Source of the DNA: Alphaproteobacteria bacterium
GTDB taxonomy: Bacteria; Pseudomonadota; Alphaproteobacteria; Rhodospirillales; WMHbin7
Assembly (NCBI GenBank): GCA_015232335.1
Contig: JADFZV010000020.1
Location: 1-56,838 of the forward strand
Direction: 5' to 3'
DNA: 56,838 nt
Positions 8,695 through 16,251 of this stretch are shown here, in pieces; the stretch's first letter is position 1, and each line of letters opens with the position of its first letter. Made by a program: the position numbers and the translations under genes. The notes below the pieces were generated by a model. The model did no database searches, was not told the origin of the DNA, and saw nothing but the letters and a program-made list of their open reading frames with translations.

Positions 8695-9534
8695 ATGATC
8701 AAGCTCGTCTACGCAATCCTGATCCTGCTCTCGCTTGCCGCTCCGGCGGTTGCAGGCGAGCGCATTGCCCAGGAGAAACTGTCCCACATCCATGGATTGG
8801 CGCCGGATGCGGCGCATCCAAAAAGTCTGTTCGTCGCCACCCATCACGGTCTTTACCGGGCCGATCCCGATGGAACGGCGGAAAAGATTTCGCAAACCTC
8901 CGATGATCTGATGGGATTCTCGGCCGTTCCGGGATCGCCCGGAAAATTCCTGGCTAGCGGACATCCGCCCATGGGGGGAAATCTGGGCGTCATCGCTTCC
9001 AGCGACGGCGGCGTTTCCTGGAGCCAGGTCTCGCCCGGCAATAACGGCCCGGTCGATTTCCACGCCATGGATATCAGCAAGGCCGATCCCAAGGTGATTT
9101 ACGGCCATTTCGGCAAGATTCAGGTCAGCCGCAATGGCGGCATGAGTTGGAAAACGGCGGCACAGGCGCCTGAGGGACTGATCGCCCTGGGAGCAGGAGC
9201 CAAGGACGCCAACACGCTATATGCCGCCACCAAAAGCGGTTTGATGATCAGCCGGGACGGGGCGCAAAGCTGGACGCGGGCACATCCGTCCTCTCTGCCG
9301 GTTTCCTCGATTCTGGTCATGGCGGACGGCACGGTTTACGCCTTTCTTTACGGAGAAGGCCTGATTAAGGGAAGCGAAGGGTCCGATGTCTGGACGATTC
9401 AGGGAAAGGCCGATGGCGACTGGGCGCTGTTCAACCTGACCGGCGAAAGCACAAGGCTCTATGCCAAGAAAAGCAATGCCGGTCTTGTGCAAAGCGACGA
9501 CGGCGGAAAAAGCTGGAAGGCGTTCGGAAAATAA
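8695..9534 (+). CDS. Secreted BNR/Asp-box beta-propeller protein (F510_1955-like)
   Basis: An exported protein of 279 residues with a signal peptide (LVYAILILLSLAAPAVAG). It holds at least four Asp-box repeats of the sialidase/sortilin type: SSDGGVSW, SRNGGMSW, SRDGAQSW and SDDGGKSW, predicting a beta-propeller. Such proteins are often annotated as F510_1955-family glycosyl hydrolases, but no catalytic residues can be assigned. ATG at 8695 is chosen because GGAG lies 6 bases upstream and the signal peptide begins there. The position behind a multicopper oxidase suggests a metal-stress role. It converges on the SulP gene with only 7 bases between stops. Confidence 0.75.
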   Translation: MIKLVYAILILLSLAAPAVAGERIAQEKLSHIHGLAPDAAHPKSLFVATHHGLYRADPDGTAEKISQTSDDLMGFSAVPGSPGKFLASGHPPMGGNLGVIASSDGGVSWSQVSPGNNGPVDFHAMDISKADPKVIYGHFGKIQVSRNGGMSWKTAAQAPEGLIALGAGAKDANTLYAATKSGLMISRDGAQSWTRAHPSSLPVSSILVMADGTVYAFLYGEGLIKGSEGSDVWTIQGKADGDWALFNLTGESTRLYAKKSNAGLVQSDDGGKSWKAFGK

Positions 9535-9541
9535 GAGGCCT

Positions 9542-11329
9542 TTAGGCCGCCTCGTCTTGGGGCTCCGTGCGACCTCTCAGTCTGCATTCGACAAAGACCT
9601 GCTGATTGCACACAGCGCAAAGGGCCTGATCGAGCTGCGTATAGATATTGCGCAGCGCTTGTGTCTTTGACTGGAAGAAATTCTGAAGTCCGATTTCCTC
9701 GTCATAGCCGCCGCGATGCAGGGTTTCCGCAACACTCTCCTTGACGCTGATCAGGAACAGTTTGCCCTGGCGTATCTTAAGGCGCTTGGCTTCCTGGCAC
9801 AGGGCCTCGGCACCTGCGATATCGATGAAATTCACGCCCGACATGTCGATGGCCAGGAAATTCTGCTGGGGGTTCTGACCCTCGAAAGCCCTTAGCATTT
9901 CTTGAAAGTAACTGACCGCGCCGAAGAAAAGCGAGCCATCGATGCGGATGATGCGCAGTTGCGGGCATTCGGGAAGATTGATGTCGGTGGTGAATTTGCG
10001 TGATCCGCTTTTGGGATCGGGTACGCGAATCAAGATGCGCGGATGCGATGTGCGATTGAGGTAAAGCATCAAGGATAGAAGGACGCCCGCCAAAATTGCT
10101 TCTTGCAATTCAAGAAACAGGGTGGCGAAAAAGGTAACCAGCAGAACAGCGCTTTCGGCGCGGCTGGTTTTCAGAATTTGGTGGATATGGTGCTGGTCGA
10201 TCAGGCCATAGGCTACCAACATCAGAACCCCCGCCATGGCGGCATTGGGCATATAGATCGCCAAAGGGGCCACCAACAGAACGATCAGCGCCAGGGCGCT
10301 GCCGGCCACGATGGCGGCTAGGGGCGTTTTTGCGCCGGAATCGAAATTGAGGCCGCTGCGGTTGAACGAGCCGGTGGCGACGTAGGACGAAAAGAAACTT
10401 CCGGCAATGTTGGAAAGGCCCTGGCCGATGAATTCCTGATTGCCGCTGATATGCTGTCCGCTGCGCACGGCAAGGGCTCTGGAAATCGACAAGGCCTCGG
10501 TAAGGGCGAACAGGGTCATGGCCAGAGCGGTCGAGGCCAGTTGGCTCCAGACGGCGGGATCGAAACTAGGGGCAGACAGGGGCGGCAGGCTGGAGGGCAG
10601 GGCGCCCACCGTGGGAATGCCCGCGCCGAATTCCAGATTAAGCCCGACCGAGAGAAGGCTGCCCGCCAGAATGGCCGCAATCATATAGGGAATTCTGGGC
10701 AGGAATTTTCTGACCAGAATGCCGCTGGCCAGCGTTGTTGCCGCCACCAGCGCAACCGCCCATGAAATGGCGTTAATATGCGTGAAGAGGTAGAGAAAAA
10801 TTTCATAAATCTGCGAGCCTCGCGGAATGGGCAGGCCGAAGAAATTCTTGATCTGATTGGCGGCGATTAGAACGCCGGCACCTGCCGTGAATCCGATCAC
10901 CACGGAATGCGAGATGAAGTTGACGATCGATCCCAGACGAAAAAGGCCGAGGGCCAGCTCCATCAATCCCACCATCATGGCCAGGGTCAAGGCCAGTTTG
11001 ACATATTGGGCAGAACCCGGTTCGGCCAGGGCCGAGAGCGACGAGAACAAAACCAACGAGGCCGCCGTGGTGGGGCCAGAAACCAGATGCCAGCTTGATC
11101 CGAACAAGGCGGCCACGATGGCGGGAACGATGCCCGCATAAAGGCCGTATTCCGGAGGCATTCCAGCGATGGTGGCGAAGGCGACACCCTGCGGCAGGAC
11201 GACGATGGCCCCGGTCAGCCCGGCCGAGAGATCGGCGGGCAAGCTTTTCCGGCTGATCTGGGACATCCATGACAGAAACGGAAAAAGGTTCCGCAGCCAG
11301 TCAGGGCGGGCGGGCGTCTCATAAGACAT
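9542..11329 (-). CDS. SulP-family anion permease with STAS domain
   Basis: Inner-membrane SLC26/SulP transporter of 595 residues. The N-terminal membrane part has the family signature (LPQGVAFATIAGMPPEYGLY, then LFGSSWHLVSGPT) and 10-12 hydrophobic segments. A cytoplasmic STAS domain covers about residues 450-560 (RIDGSLFFGAVSYF, then FLAIDMSGVNFIDIAGAE). Members carry sulfate, bicarbonate or dicarboxylates; the substrate is not readable here. ATG at 11329 is chosen because GGAG lies 9 bases upstream; an in-frame TTG at 11344 is less likely. The gene is 88 bases downstream of the FixJ-like regulator on the same strand and may belong to its regulon. Confidence 0.9.
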   Translation of the reverse strand: MSYETPARPDWLRNLFPFLSWMSQISRKSLPADLSAGLTGAIVVLPQGVAFATIAGMPPEYGLYAGIVPAIVAALFGSSWHLVSGPTTAASLVLFSSLSALAEPGSAQYVKLALTLAMMVGLMELALGLFRLGSIVNFISHSVVIGFTAGAGVLIAANQIKNFFGLPIPRGSQIYEIFLYLFTHINAISWAVALVAATTLASGILVRKFLPRIPYMIAAILAGSLLSVGLNLEFGAGIPTVGALPSSLPPLSAPSFDPAVWSQLASTALAMTLFALTEALSISRALAVRSGQHISGNQEFIGQGLSNIAGSFFSSYVATGSFNRSGLNFDSGAKTPLAAIVAGSALALIVLLVAPLAIYMPNAAMAGVLMLVAYGLIDQHHIHQILKTSRAESAVLLVTFFATLFLELQEAILAGVLLSLMLYLNRTSHPRILIRVPDPKSGSRKFTTDINLPECPQLRIIRIDGSLFFGAVSYFQEMLRAFEGQNPQQNFLAIDMSGVNFIDIAGAEALCQEAKRLKIRQGKLFLISVKESVAETLHRGGYDEEIGLQNFFQSKTQALRNIYTQLDQALCAVCNQQVFVECRLRGRTEPQDEAA

Positions 11330-11360
11330 TGGCTGTGGCTCCAAACTTACCCAGAACAGG

Positions 11361-11382
11361 GCATTAGATAGACCTAATATGC
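11361..11382. promoter_or_regulatory. Imperfect palindrome before the SulP gene
   Basis: ATTAG-N6-CTAAT (11363-11378), extendable to GCATTAG/CTAATATGC with a two-base bulge, sits in the 88-base gap between the FixJ-like regulator gene and the SulP start. It could be a binding site for that regulator, but no known consensus is matched. Confidence 0.2.
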
Positions 11383-11417
11383 CGGTGCGCCGCCGTAAAG
11401 GCTATTGTGGAAGATAC

Positions 11418-12032
11418 TTACTCGTTTGCGTCGGCCAGATCATTCATGCAGGCCATGCGCACCAATTCAGCGATGTTCCTTGCATTTGTTTTTTCCATGA
11501 TATGGGCCCGGTGGACTTCGACGGTTCTTGTGCTGATGCCCAGCCGGTCGGCCACCACCTTGTTGGGATGGCCCGCCACCAGCAAAGTCATGACCTCCTG
11601 TTCGCGGGGGCTTAGGGTGCCGATCTCAAAGGCTCGCGCCGATGCCGCCTTGGAAGAAGAGGGGCGAGGCAGGGCGAGGCTGGAGCGGATGCTTCCTAAC
11701 AGAATCTCGTCACGGAAAGGCTTTTCGATGAAATCGACGGCGCCCGCCTTCAGGGCGGCCACGGCCATCGGAACATCGGCATGGGCCGTGATGATGACCA
11801 CCGGCAGAGGGATGGAGCGCGCCAGCAATTCCTTTTGCATTTCGATACCCGTCATGCCCGGCATGCGTACATCGGCCACGATACAGCCTGCCCAATTGGG
11901 TTCGACCTCTTTCAGGAAGTCGAGCGCCGAGGCAAAGGTCTTCACGCGATATCCCGAGACCTCGAGGAGAATGGCCAGGGAGTCGCGCACATCTTGGGAA
12001 TCGTCGACGACATAAACGATCTGGTCAGCCAT
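11418..12032 (-). CDS. FixJ/NarL-type response regulator
   Basis: A 204-residue two-domain regulator. The receiver begins IVYVVDDSQDVRDSL (acidic pair Asp10-Asp11), the phospho-acceptor is Asp54 in VADVRMPGMTG, with the usual Thr in IITAHAD and Lys in EKPF. The LuxR-type helix-turn-helix reads LSPREQEVMTLLVAG then GISTRTVEVHRAHIMEKT. The true start is the ATG at 12032, which overlaps the upstream kinase stop by 8 bases; this makes the two products translationally coupled partners. Sequence style is that of FixJ/TodT regulators. The likely nearest target is the SulP gene downstream. Confidence 0.9.
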   Translation of the reverse strand: MADQIVYVVDDSQDVRDSLAILLEVSGYRVKTFASALDFLKEVEPNWAGCIVADVRMPGMTGIEMQKELLARSIPLPVVIITAHADVPMAVAALKAGAVDFIEKPFRDEILLGSIRSSLALPRPSSSKAASARAFEIGTLSPREQEVMTLLVAGHPNKVVADRLGISTRTVEVHRAHIMEKTNARNIAELVRMACMNDLADANE

Positions 12033-13626
12033 TGGGTGCCTCGCATTCGGCCAGGGGAAGCGTGAAATGGAAGATAGCGCCCCCTTGGGGCACGTTCTCG
12101 GCCCAGAGCCGCCCTTCATGGGCCTCAAGAATCGACTTGCAGATCGACAGGCCCAATCCCATGCCCGAAGGCTTGGTGGTGACGAAGGGCTCGAACAGCC
12201 TGCCCAGCACTTCGGCGGATAGGCCGGGGCCATTGTCGGAAACGGAAATCTGCACCACGTCGCCCTCAAGTTTCCCTGAAACCAGAACCACAGGATCGGG
12301 GGTTTTGGCAAGCGAAAGCGATTGGACGGCGTTGCGGGTCAGATTGATCAACACCTGTTCGATCTGCGTCTTGTTGGCAATGATCGGGGGAAGGCCCTGC
12401 AGGCCGAGGGACTTTAGCGAAATACCCGCTGCATTGGCCTCCGCCTCAACCAGGCGCAGGGCCTCATCGGCCAGATCGCTCATGGCGTTGCGCGATAGCG
12501 TCATCTCGCCCTTGCGCATGAAATCGCGCAGGCCATGGATGATCTGGCCGACGCGTTCGATCTTGTCCACACTCATGCGCATGACGCTTTGCGTTCTTTC
12601 CAGATCGGGCGAGGGGGATTTCAAAAGGCGCAGTGCTGCCTGGGTCAGATTCATGGCCGCCGTTAGGGGCTGATTGATCTCGTGCGCCAGCGCCGAGGCC
12701 ATTTCCCAGCCGATATTCATGCGCTGAAAGTGGGCGAGTTCCGTCTGGCGGGCCTGCATTTCGATTTCGGCTAGGCGCTTTTCGCTGACCATGGCCCCCA
12801 GCAGCAGGCTGGTGACGGCCAGAACCAGCATCCTTATCTGCATTTCGACGATAACATGATCGCTATGCCCGAACAGAATGTCGGTGATGAGGGGGGCCAG
12901 ATAGATGGCGAACAGAGCCAGGGCAGCACCTTTCTGGCCGTGCCTTGTGGCGATCCAGGCGAAGGGGAGGAACAGCAGATAGAAGAAATGGATTTCGGCG
13001 TTGATGAACTGGCCAAACACTTCCCAGGCGATCACGGTCAGCGCAAGCGCTTGCAAGACGATCTCGGCTGAAATGGAGATATGAAAGCGCACCCGTCCTT
13101 TCTGACGTTTCAAAACCAGAAAAAGTGGCGCTAGGGAACCGATGGCAACCAGATGGGCCAGAAACGCCCCTCCGGCCAGGGCCAGAACCGGCTTTGTATC
13201 CGTGGCCTGGCGGAGCATTTCTCCCGATCCCTGCGCCAGAGCAAGGACCAGACTGGCCGCAACCGTTGCCGAAAAGAACAGGAAAACGCCTTTCAGACGT
13301 TTGATCTGGGATGGTTGATCAATCCGTGGGCGAAGCGTGAAACAGGCAATGGCCGCGCCAGCCGCCTGCGCCATCGCGTTAAGTAACGAGGGCAAGGGAA
13401 GAGAGAGCAGACTGCCATCGAGCAGGCAAGACAGCAACGGAGCGGCAAAGGTCAGGGGCAACCAGAAGGGGCCGAAGCGGGCGGCAAAACCGAAACTGAG
13501 GGCTGGGGCGGCGTTCCAGGCTTGAAGGGAGTTTCCCCCCTCAAGATGCGTTGGAGCCAATTGATCGGCGGCGAGATACAGCAGCAGATAGGCAAATCCA
13601 ATCAGTGCCCTTCTTAGCCAAGTCAT
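12025..13626 (-). CDS. Membrane sensor histidine kinase with MASE1-like N-terminus
   Basis: About 533 residues. The first roughly 280 contain some eight hydrophobic segments resembling a MASE1 sensor domain. The cytoplasmic part has the dimerisation box SALAHEINQPLTA with phospho-accepting His315, typical of FixL/TodS-class kinases, and an ATPase domain (LINLTRNAVQSL, VSDNGPGLS, PSGMGLGLSICKSI). There is no PAS domain, so sensing is probably through the membrane part. The start at 13626 (MTWLRRALIGFAY) is taken because hydrophobic helix one begins there. It overlaps the regulator gene and is divergent from the TRAP-like pair. Confidence 0.88.
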   Translation of the reverse strand: MTWLRRALIGFAYLLLYLAADQLAPTHLEGGNSLQAWNAAPALSFGFAARFGPFWLPLTFAAPLLSCLLDGSLLSLPLPSLLNAMAQAAGAAIACFTLRPRIDQPSQIKRLKGVFLFFSATVAASLVLALAQGSGEMLRQATDTKPVLALAGGAFLAHLVAIGSLAPLFLVLKRQKGRVRFHISISAEIVLQALALTVIAWEVFGQFINAEIHFFYLLFLPFAWIATRHGQKGAALALFAIYLAPLITDILFGHSDHVIVEMQIRMLVLAVTSLLLGAMVSEKRLAEIEMQARQTELAHFQRMNIGWEMASALAHEINQPLTAAMNLTQAALRLLKSPSPDLERTQSVMRMSVDKIERVGQIIHGLRDFMRKGEMTLSRNAMSDLADEALRLVEAEANAAGISLKSLGLQGLPPIIANKTQIEQVLINLTRNAVQSLSLAKTPDPVVLVSGKLEGDVVQISVSDNGPGLSAEVLGRLFEPFVTTKPSGMGLGLSICKSILEAHEGRLWAENVPQGGAIFHFTLPLAECEAPNG

Positions 13627-13678
13627 CGAAGACCGCTCTTTTGCCAGACAAGGGCGCATCATATCTCACGACAGGCAC

Positions 13679-13707
13679 TTGTGAAACCCAGAGAAGCGTT
13701 CGATAAT
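13679..13707 (+). promoter_or_regulatory. Candidate sigma70 promoter for the TRAP-like pair
   Basis: TTGTGA (13679-13684), a 17-base spacer, then GATAAT (13702-13707), 42 bases before the start at 13749. It lies in the divergent gap between the kinase gene and the small permease gene. Spacing is ideal and four to five of six bases match in each box. Confidence 0.45.
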
Positions 13708-13748
13708 CTGCCAAAGAGAGTGTGCCAGGGTTAAGGGACGTTTTGGGG

Positions 13749-14258
13749 ATGCGTTTTTTTAAGGGGCTTGCCAGTCTGGCCGAGGCCGCAAGCAGGCGGA
13801 TCGGGGACGGCGCATCCTGGCTGTTGCTGGCCGTTGCCGCGGCGGGTGTCGCCGTTTTTCTTCTGCGCCATCTTTTGGGCTCTGGCGAGGTCGCACTTCC
13901 CCCTGCCTATGTCTGGTGTACGGGATTGGTCATGCTGGCTGGTGGCGGCATGGCGCTCAAGCGCTGCTCGGAGGATATTCGTCTATTCCGCTTCCTATCC
14001 CCCCGTCAACGATCAGCCGTTATGGTGGTTGGAGCGCTGCTTGTTCTGCTGCCCTGGGCCGTTCTGCTCGATCTGTTCGCAGGCTCGCTTTCCCTGATGG
14101 CGCCGTCGCTGATCGGTCAGGCCAGCGGGACGCTGCAAAGTCTGTGGTGGCGTCTGGCGGTTGATGTTGGGGCGATCTCCCTTGGGCTTGAAGGGATCGC
14201 CCTGGCGTCCCAAGGTGTTGCCGGATTTCTAGACAAGGATGAGGGCAAGGTGCGCTGA
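13749..14258 (+). CDS. DctQ-like small membrane protein of a degenerate TRAP pair
   Basis: A 169-residue protein with four hydrophobic segments (WLLLAVAAAGVAVFLL, VWCTGLVMLAGGGMAL, SAVMVVGALLVLLPWAVLL and a C-terminal one), the topology of a TRAP small permease. It lacks clear DctQ signature residues and I identify it mainly by position: its stop overlaps by one base the start of a DctM-like gene. AAGGGA at 13733-13738 is the probable ribosome site for the ATG at 13749. No binding-protein gene adjoins the pair. Confidence 0.55.
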   Translation: MRFFKGLASLAEAASRRIGDGASWLLLAVAAAGVAVFLLRHLLGSGEVALPPAYVWCTGLVMLAGGGMALKRCSEDIRLFRFLSPRQRSAVMVVGALLVLLPWAVLLDLFAGSLSLMAPSLIGQASGTLQSLWWRLAVDVGAISLGLEGIALASQGVAGFLDKDEGKVR

Positions 14259-15571
14259 TGGAGGGCGAGGGGGGGATCGTTGCCCTGTTGATGATGGCCC
14301 TGGTTCTGGCCGGTCTGGCCGTTCGCTTGCCTGCTCCCCTCGTTTTGGCTGGTGGCGCACTTCTGGGGGCCTTGGCGGGTCAAATCACCGGCGTCTACAA
14401 TGTCATTCTTCTGGGCGATCTTGCCAGCAGCGTCGAGGCGATTCTCGATAACGAGATTCTGGTGGCCATTCCGCTGCTGGTGCTTTCCGGAACACTTCTG
14501 GGCGACACGCGTGCCTTCTTCGCCTTTCGTCAGCGTCTTAAGGGCCCCTTTGCCGTGGGGGCCGATCTTCTGCTGGCCATGGCGGGCGGAGAAAATCGGC
14601 GCGATAAGAATCAAAACGGATTTCGCGCGGCGTTTCTCGATTTGATCGAGCGTGCCGCACCCGCCTCGGCCTTTCTGATCCTGCTTGCCGATCTGATCGA
14701 CACGGCGGTTCTGGCAACCGATGGACCTTCCAGCGACAGCGGCTTCGATCCATCCCTGCTTCTCATGCAGATGGCCTTGCCGTCCTTGCTGATCGCCCTG
14801 TTTTTCGGCTTGGCAAGACTGTTGGGAAAGAAGGATCAGCAGCCAGCCCCCGAGGCATCAGTTGAAAGCACGCCTAGCTGGCTTGGCCTGTTGGCAGCAC
14901 TGTGCGCCCTTCTGATACCAGGACTGATCGTGTTACGTATCGCCAGCCCCGTCGAGGCCGGAGCCCTGGGGGTCGGCATGGCCCTGTTATTGAAAAAGCT
15001 GGGCCGAGACGCTTGGCGCAACCAGTTGGGCCAAGCGCTCGATCATGCCTTGATCCGGGCCGCCATTCCCTTTGCCACCCTGCTGGCCGGGGCCGCCTTT
15101 CATCTGGTTTTCCTGGGGATCGGCGGGGGCGCTTGGCTGGACGGTTTTTATCTGCTGTCAGGACCATCCTTGCTTTTCGCCTGCGTGCTCCTTCTGGCTT
15201 TTCTGGGCATCCTGATCGAGCCCCTGGCTCTGGCCGTTCTGCTTGTTCCGTTGCTTGGCCCCTTGTTGCTGGAGGGGGGCGTGTCCCCCTCGCTGCTGGG
15301 GGCCGTTTTCGTTCTGGCTCCTCTGTCGGGTCTGCTTGCCTGTCAAACTGTGCCCAAAGCCGCAAGCCTTGCCCTGGCGCAATCTGCGGCCCTTCTGCTG
15401 GTGGTTCTCGTACCCCTCAGCCTGCCTTTCGATCCCGCCTCTTCGGCGATGGAAATTGCTCCCGAGCCGGTGGGGGAGGAGGGTGGTTTTTCTCCCGAGG
15501 ACACCACAGATTCCCCTTATGAAGGTAAAAATGAGAACGAGGTTTACGCTCCGTCAAGGGATGGTGAATAA
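14258..15571 (+). CDS. Divergent DctM-like large permease
   Basis: A 437-residue protein with 10-12 hydrophobic segments. The stretch ILDNEILVAIPLLVLSGTLL aligns with the TRAP large-permease motif seen in the neighbouring DctM (IMSNDTLLAIPFFTFMGLIL), and PVEAGALGVGMALL matches its PTEGGAMGAAGALI. The first-half block that in DctM reads AATTGVVAASV and ASGTLAQIIPPS is replaced by a charged hydrophilic loop (GGENRRDKNQNG), and the C-terminus is an acidic tail. It therefore looks like a TRAP permease relative that has lost part of the substrate and sodium site. Function unknown; an accessory or decayed transporter are both possible. Confidence 0.6.
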   Translation: MEGEGGIVALLMMALVLAGLAVRLPAPLVLAGGALLGALAGQITGVYNVILLGDLASSVEAILDNEILVAIPLLVLSGTLLGDTRAFFAFRQRLKGPFAVGADLLLAMAGGENRRDKNQNGFRAAFLDLIERAAPASAFLILLADLIDTAVLATDGPSSDSGFDPSLLLMQMALPSLLIALFFGLARLLGKKDQQPAPEASVESTPSWLGLLAALCALLIPGLIVLRIASPVEAGALGVGMALLLKKLGRDAWRNQLGQALDHALIRAAIPFATLLAGAAFHLVFLGIGGGAWLDGFYLLSGPSLLFACVLLLAFLGILIEPLALAVLLVPLLGPLLLEGGVSPSLLGAVFVLAPLSGLLACQTVPKAASLALAQSAALLLVVLVPLSLPFDPASSAMEIAPEPVGEEGGFSPEDTTDSPYEGKNENEVYAPSRDGE

Positions 15572-15675
15572 CAGGTAATACCAGTTTTCGAAAAGGCTTT
15601 ACGGACTGGCGAAGCCAAGACCTGCATGGCATAGTATCGTTACTCAACAAGCAGATAAAAATCAGGAGACGCGCC

Positions 15676-16251
15676 TTGAATTTTCTTCTTGGGTTGAGCC
15701 GCTTGATCGATCAGTTGAACACGGCGATCGGCATGACGGTGATGTGGGGTGTGCTGCTTTCCGTCGTCATCAGTTCAGTCAATGCCGTCATTCGCTATTC
15801 GCTGAATGCCAGCTCGAATGCCTGGCTGGAGGCCCAGTGGTACCTCTTCTCGGCGGTTTTCCTGCTCTGTTCGGGCTATACGTTGCTCAAGAACGAGCAT
15901 ATTCGCATCGATGTCGTCTCCGGGCATCTGCCGCGCATCGCACAGATATGGATCGACATTCTGGGTGCGATCTTCTTCCTGCTTCCCATGTCGATTCTCA
16001 TCATGTGGCTGTCCTGGCCGATGGTGACCGACGCCTTTCTTTCCGGCGAGGTATCGACCAATACCGGCGGATTGATCCGCTGGCCGGTCCGCCTTTTGGT
16101 GCCGATGGGCTTTTTCCTGCTGGTGCTGCAGGGATTTTCTGAACTGATCAAGAAGATCGCCATTCTGACCGGCGATCTTGAAGACCCTGGCCCCCATGGA
16201 GGCCACAGCAAGCCAGCCCCCCTTCAGCCAATTCAGGGGGAAACGCCATGA
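15676..16251 (+). CDS. TRAP transporter small permease (DctQ)
   Basis: The small membrane subunit of a sodium-dependent tripartite transporter, 191 residues, four transmembrane segments. Family marks are NAWLEAQWYLFSAVFLLCSG and KNEHIRIDVV, which place it with the mannitol/chloroaromatic (keto-acid) group of TRAP systems. Translation starts at TTG 15676, supported by CAGGAG at 15663-15668. A GGHSKPAP-type Pro/His tail follows the last helix. The stop overlaps the DctM start (ATGA). Confidence 0.88.
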   Translation: MNFLLGLSRLIDQLNTAIGMTVMWGVLLSVVISSVNAVIRYSLNASSNAWLEAQWYLFSAVFLLCSGYTLLKNEHIRIDVVSGHLPRIAQIWIDILGAIFFLLPMSILIMWLSWPMVTDAFLSGEVSTNTGGLIRWPVRLLVPMGFFLLVLQGFSELIKKIAILTGDLEDPGPHGGHSKPAPLQPIQGETP

